A DNA stretch of 64,000 bases from positions 37,330,207-37,394,206 of the forward strand of contig NC_044283.2 of assembly GCF_004027225.2 (NCBI RefSeq). The letters are read 5' to 3'. The position numbers and the translations under genes are program-made. Positions 60,801 to 64,000 of the stretch are shown in pieces. Under the pieces are notes generated by a model. That model was not told the origin of the DNA. It made no database searches and was given only the letters and a program-made list of their open reading frames with translations. This stretch comes from Strigops habroptila (Eukaryota; Chordata; Aves; Psittaciformes; Psittacidae). Position 1 is the stretch's first letter; each line of letters starts with the position of its first letter.

Positions 60801-63080
60801 GAATAGACCATGTTTGCTAATACTGCTGTTACAGACAACAATGAATGAAAAACTGTCCTTGTTTATGTTCTCGTTAATGCTTTCTAAGTGAAAGACATGG
60901 CAAGTTTGTAGATTAGCAGAAGGCAGCAATCTAGACAAAAAATTTAAGACGCCTTTGATATTTGTTTATGATGCATATTTATTTTGAACATGTTCTTGTC
61001 CCTGTGGTATTTAATGATGAATTACTGTTTATTAATAAATCAGGTGGAATGTGAAGGTTTTTTTTTTACAAACTTGGTTTGTACAAAATGTTTCTGCAGC
61101 ATTTTGCTTGTAGATTTTATTTCTAGTAAAGATGATACAGGCCTTTTGTATTTAATGGATTTAGCAGAAACAGGTAGCTGCTGGATGTCTCTACATGAAG
61201 AAAGGGATATAAGTTGGGTCTAGGTGCAAAACAGAGCTCACAGTGGTATCTGGCATCACTTGATTGATCTCAAATGTCACTGGAGTAATGACATTAGCAG
61301 GCGTTCTTCTGAGCAATCCGAGAGGGAAGTAGGTGAAGGGAAGAAAGGTGGAAAACATGTTGCTTTCAGATCCTACCTGCATGTTTGTTCTGTTTAGAGT
61401 TACAAACAGCTACAAAAATTTAGTGTATTTACGGGCATAAAAACTCCATGACACTTAGTATTTTATTAAATGTTTTTCTTTATAATAAAGTGTCCTTTTT
61501 TTGCCTGTTAATTTAGGAGTAGGATAAACTGTCAAGAGAGAGAAGTTCTCATCTGTAGAGACAGGGTGACAAAATTTCAAAAGCAGCCTCTAAATACAGC
61601 TATCATTATTTTTGAGGAATTCTTTGCAACTGCCAGCAGGAGATCTTAACAGATCTAATTAAGTTGAATTAGAATGACTTGAGTGCTGGTTCAGACACTA
61701 CTACAGAAGGAAGATGTTGGTCAAAATTCTTATAGTGATTGCATACATCCAGCCTACAATAGGATTAATATATCTTAGCTTATTGGGATGACAGAGAAAA
61801 TACTGATGTTTTGTCAAAATCAGGTTTCTTTCAGATTTCTGAGGTCAGTTTTTGTAGTATAATGCCCCTTAAAATCCCAGTCACTTTGTTCACAGTTTTT
61901 TTAGCTGTTATTCTGACTAGCAATAAGAATTGCAAAATATTACATTTATTAAACCTAAAGTAAAAAGTATAGGGAATAATGTCGGAGTTTAGTGCAAATA
62001 ATTCTGAGGGTTTTGGAAGCTGAATCTTACCTGTGAAGGACTCACAGATACTGGATACTCTGACAGAATAGAAATGTCCATGCATTTTTAAGATCAGGTT
62101 TACAAAGCTTTAATTTCCTGTATTTTTTAACATCTGTGATCAGCTTTATATGGTTTTAGGATAATTTTAATACACAACTGTGCTTTTTGCTATATTTTTG
62201 ATCTGAATAGCATCCAGTAGTGCTGAGTTCCACAGTGTAGTTATATGTTCTGTAAGAAGATACAGGCTTACATCTGAGTAAGTTTTAGTTACGTTCATTA
62301 ACACCTCTAGGAAAGTTGAGGTTTTATCTCAATGTCCATACTGTGCACTATTTCACAGGCTTTAACTCTGCCCCAATTTCTTTTCTGGTTGAGCAGTTTC
62401 CCACCCCCTTCTCCCCCGCTTTCCTTTTTGTGGGTGATAAATAACTGAAAAAAAAGTCAAACCTTTACATTATGCATATCTAATTATTTTTAGTTCTGAT
62501 AGCCTGTTCGAATGAGAACTTAGACTTAATACCATACTTCTACAATAGCCATTTTTTAGTGTGATTCTCACTGTATTTCTCTCCTTGCACTTGTGTAGTA
62601 GCTGCAGAATAATCTCATATATGAGGATTTCCATACTGATTTTTATATACATCAGCTTTTTTAGGACTTTTTTAGGCAGGTCTATATCTGGTTTAGATTC
62701 ATAAATCAGTTTGTTAAAGTCTATAAATTTCTATATGGCAGCTGCAAAAATAAATTTTTTTTTTTTTTTTTAAAGGAACAAAAATAGAAGTGAGAGATGG
62801 GAAACATGGTAATTGATGGATTTCTTTAATTAGATTAATGAAATCAGTATATAAATATTTTGATGTCTGCAACACATAATCATTTATTAGAGGTGTTTAC
62901 AGTTAATAGAGCATTTTTTATTGTCTAGAAACTGATCATTTGAAATTGAGTTTCTAAAGAGGAAAGAATAATTTCATAGGACAGTTGTCTTCATTCTATG
63001 CCTTATATTTTTTGCTTTGCTCTATGCATTTCAAAATCTTAATTCATATGGTTTACTCAATAAATGTTGTTGTTACATAG

Positions 63081-63160
63081 GTTCTTGGGCAGATCGCTCA
63101 CCTCTGCATGAGGCAGCCAGTCAAGGACGTCTTCTTTCTCTAAAGACTTTATTGTCACAG
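63081..63160 (+). CDS. ASB5: ASB5 coding exon 2 (first ankyrin repeat)
   Basis: This exon has 80 nt. The first two bases complete G66, then SWADRSPLHEAASQGRLLSL and KTLLSQ follow, residues 67-92. SPLHEAASQGR is the typical first helix-turn-helix of an ankyrin repeat. The acceptor is TTGTTACATAG and the donor is CAG-GTGAAG, leaving phase 0. Joined to exon 1 the frame is continuous with the ASB5 protein. The rest of the roughly 330-residue protein, including the remaining ankyrin repeats and the C-terminal SOCS box, is beyond the right edge, so the gene is partial only because of the window. Confidence 0.95.
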
Positions 63161-63797
63161 GTGAAGGCCATGTTCTTAAAATTGCTTTCATTTTTAATGT
63201 TACTTAGTCTCTCATAGATTATTAATGCAGATTTAGTATGCTTTGCTTTGCTTTTTTCACTGGAATTTTGCAGAGCAAAACACATTTAAGAATTTTTATA
63301 TGATAAGATACAAGTTAATATTTAATATATTTTCTCTGTATGTTTTAAAACTTCTCTCCTCCCCCCAAAAAATTTATCAAAGCTGTATCTAAATTCATAT
63401 CAATCTTGCCCTCTTGCATGGTGTAAGTTAATGTAGTTCCACTGCGTTAAGCCCTCAGGTAAATAGAGCTACCCAGGGAGATACTTGTTGAGGGGAAGAA
63501 TCACTGAAACATTCTGGGTTTTGCATAGCTGTGATTTGAAAAAAAAAATATATATATTTTTAATACAAAGGCAAAACCACTAAACTTATACTATTACAGT
63601 ATTGTCATATTATCTACTACACTACTAAAAATTATACTATAGAATACATTTGATAAAAGCCAATAGACACAATTATTAGTTCTTAAGAATCAAACAACAT
63701 CTACTGCAGAAAATTTCAAGGGCTTGATGATTTTATCAATCCAAGACATGTTTTCCTTGCTAAATTCATGGTTTTAGATAGTTCAGACCTTAAGTCA
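63161..63797 (+). other. ASB5: Start of ASB5 intron 2
   Basis: AT-rich intronic sequence after the GTGAAG donor. It contains an A/TA low-complexity patch (63538-63560) and no recognised gene or repeat before the CR1 fragment at 63798. Confidence 0.8.
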
Positions 63798-64000
63798 GAG
63801 AATCACAGAATCGCAGGACAGTTTAGACTCAGGGCCTTGTTGAGTTTTAAAGATCACCATCAGTGGAGATGCACCAACCTGTCTGCACCCCTGTTCCAGA
63901 GTTTCACTGTCCCCACAGTGAAATTTTTTTTTCATATAACTAATTGGAACTCACCATGTTCCAACTCATGTCTGTTACCTTTTGTTCTATCACTGTGCAT
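63798..64000 (-). mobile_element. CR1 LINE 3' end fragment, running off the window
   Basis: The sequence starts AGAATCACAGAATCGCAGGA, the reversed CR1 tail repeat, and continues through GTTCCAGAGTTTCACTGTC, CAGTGAAATTTTTTTTTC and CTTTTGTTCTATCACTGTG, in the usual order of a CR1 3' region. It is more diverged from the general CR1 pattern than the copy at 57.6 kb. It is on the minus strand in ASB5 intron 2, and its 5' part is beyond the window. Confidence 0.88.

Larger units (their letters stand above)
42749..63080 (+). other. ASB5: ASB5 intron 1 (20.3 kb)
   Basis: This GT-AG intron is bounded by GTATAT and TACATAG. It is AT-rich and contains an old L3/CR1-like relic (about 45790-46330), an L2-like tail (46936-47000), a younger CR1 3' end (57630-57822), several A or T homopolymers, an AAT microsatellite (50510-50531), a perfect 28-bp tandem duplication (51683-51741) and an A/C-rich low-complexity stretch (54240-54352). 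Moderately GC-rich blocks at 49600-50300, 50850-51300, 52640-53180 and 56700-57060 are unexplained. No nested gene was recognised; the open frames here show no family resemblance. Confidence 0.85.

Noticed and set aside
1..64000. tRNA, snRNA, rRNA, CRISPR, endogenous retrovirus or LTR
   Set aside because: No recognisable RNA gene boxes, array periodicity, retroviral coding motifs or paired long terminal repeats were seen by eye; small snoRNAs or miRNAs cannot be excluded without a covariance-model search.

Overview
This window is AT-rich vertebrate nuclear DNA, almost certainly from a bird. The evidence is split genes with standard splice sites, one dense CpG island around 28.9-29.8 kb, and two CR1 LINE 3' ends of avian type (about 57.63-57.82 kb and 63.80-64.00 kb). 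There are no operons, prokaryotic genes, CRISPR arrays or insertion sequences, and most open frames are chance frames in non-coding DNA.

Two protein-coding genes are supported, arranged head to head. SPCS3 (signal peptidase complex subunit 3, the 22/23 kDa subunit) lies on the minus strand from 29476 to 22438. It has five coding exons that join in frame to 180 residues, the size of the human protein as I recall it. Its second intron is an AT-AC intron of U12 type. ASB5 (ankyrin repeat and SOCS box protein 5) lies on the plus strand. Only its first coding exon (42553-42748) and second coding exon (63081-63160) are inside the window, separated by a 20.3 kb intron; the remaining ankyrin repeats and the SOCS box lie beyond the right edge.

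Layout: 1 to about 22.06 kb is gene-poor sequence downstream of SPCS3. From established amniote gene order I would expect VEGFC further to the left, but nothing of it is visible. From 22.06 to 29.5 kb is SPCS3; 29.5-29.83 kb is its CpG-island promoter with NRF1- and ETS-type motifs; 29.83-42.39 kb is the intergenic space between the two promoters, with candidate muscle-type E-box/MEF2 sites; 42.39-64 kb is the ASB5 TATA promoter, short upstream ORFs, exon 1, intron 1, exon 2 and the start of intron 2.

The two genes do not form one pathway. SPCS3 is a housekeeping subunit of the ER signal peptidase. ASB5 is a tissue-restricted (mainly muscle) substrate receptor for Cullin-5 ubiquitin ligases. 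Their promoters fit this contrast: a CpG island for SPCS3, and a TATA box with E-boxes for ASB5. I found no novel multi-gene system. The points most worth a second look are the U12 intron, a G-quadruplex motif just inside SPCS3 intron 1, the ASB5 uORF cluster, a CAGCTG/MEF2 composite site, and old amniote repeat relics.
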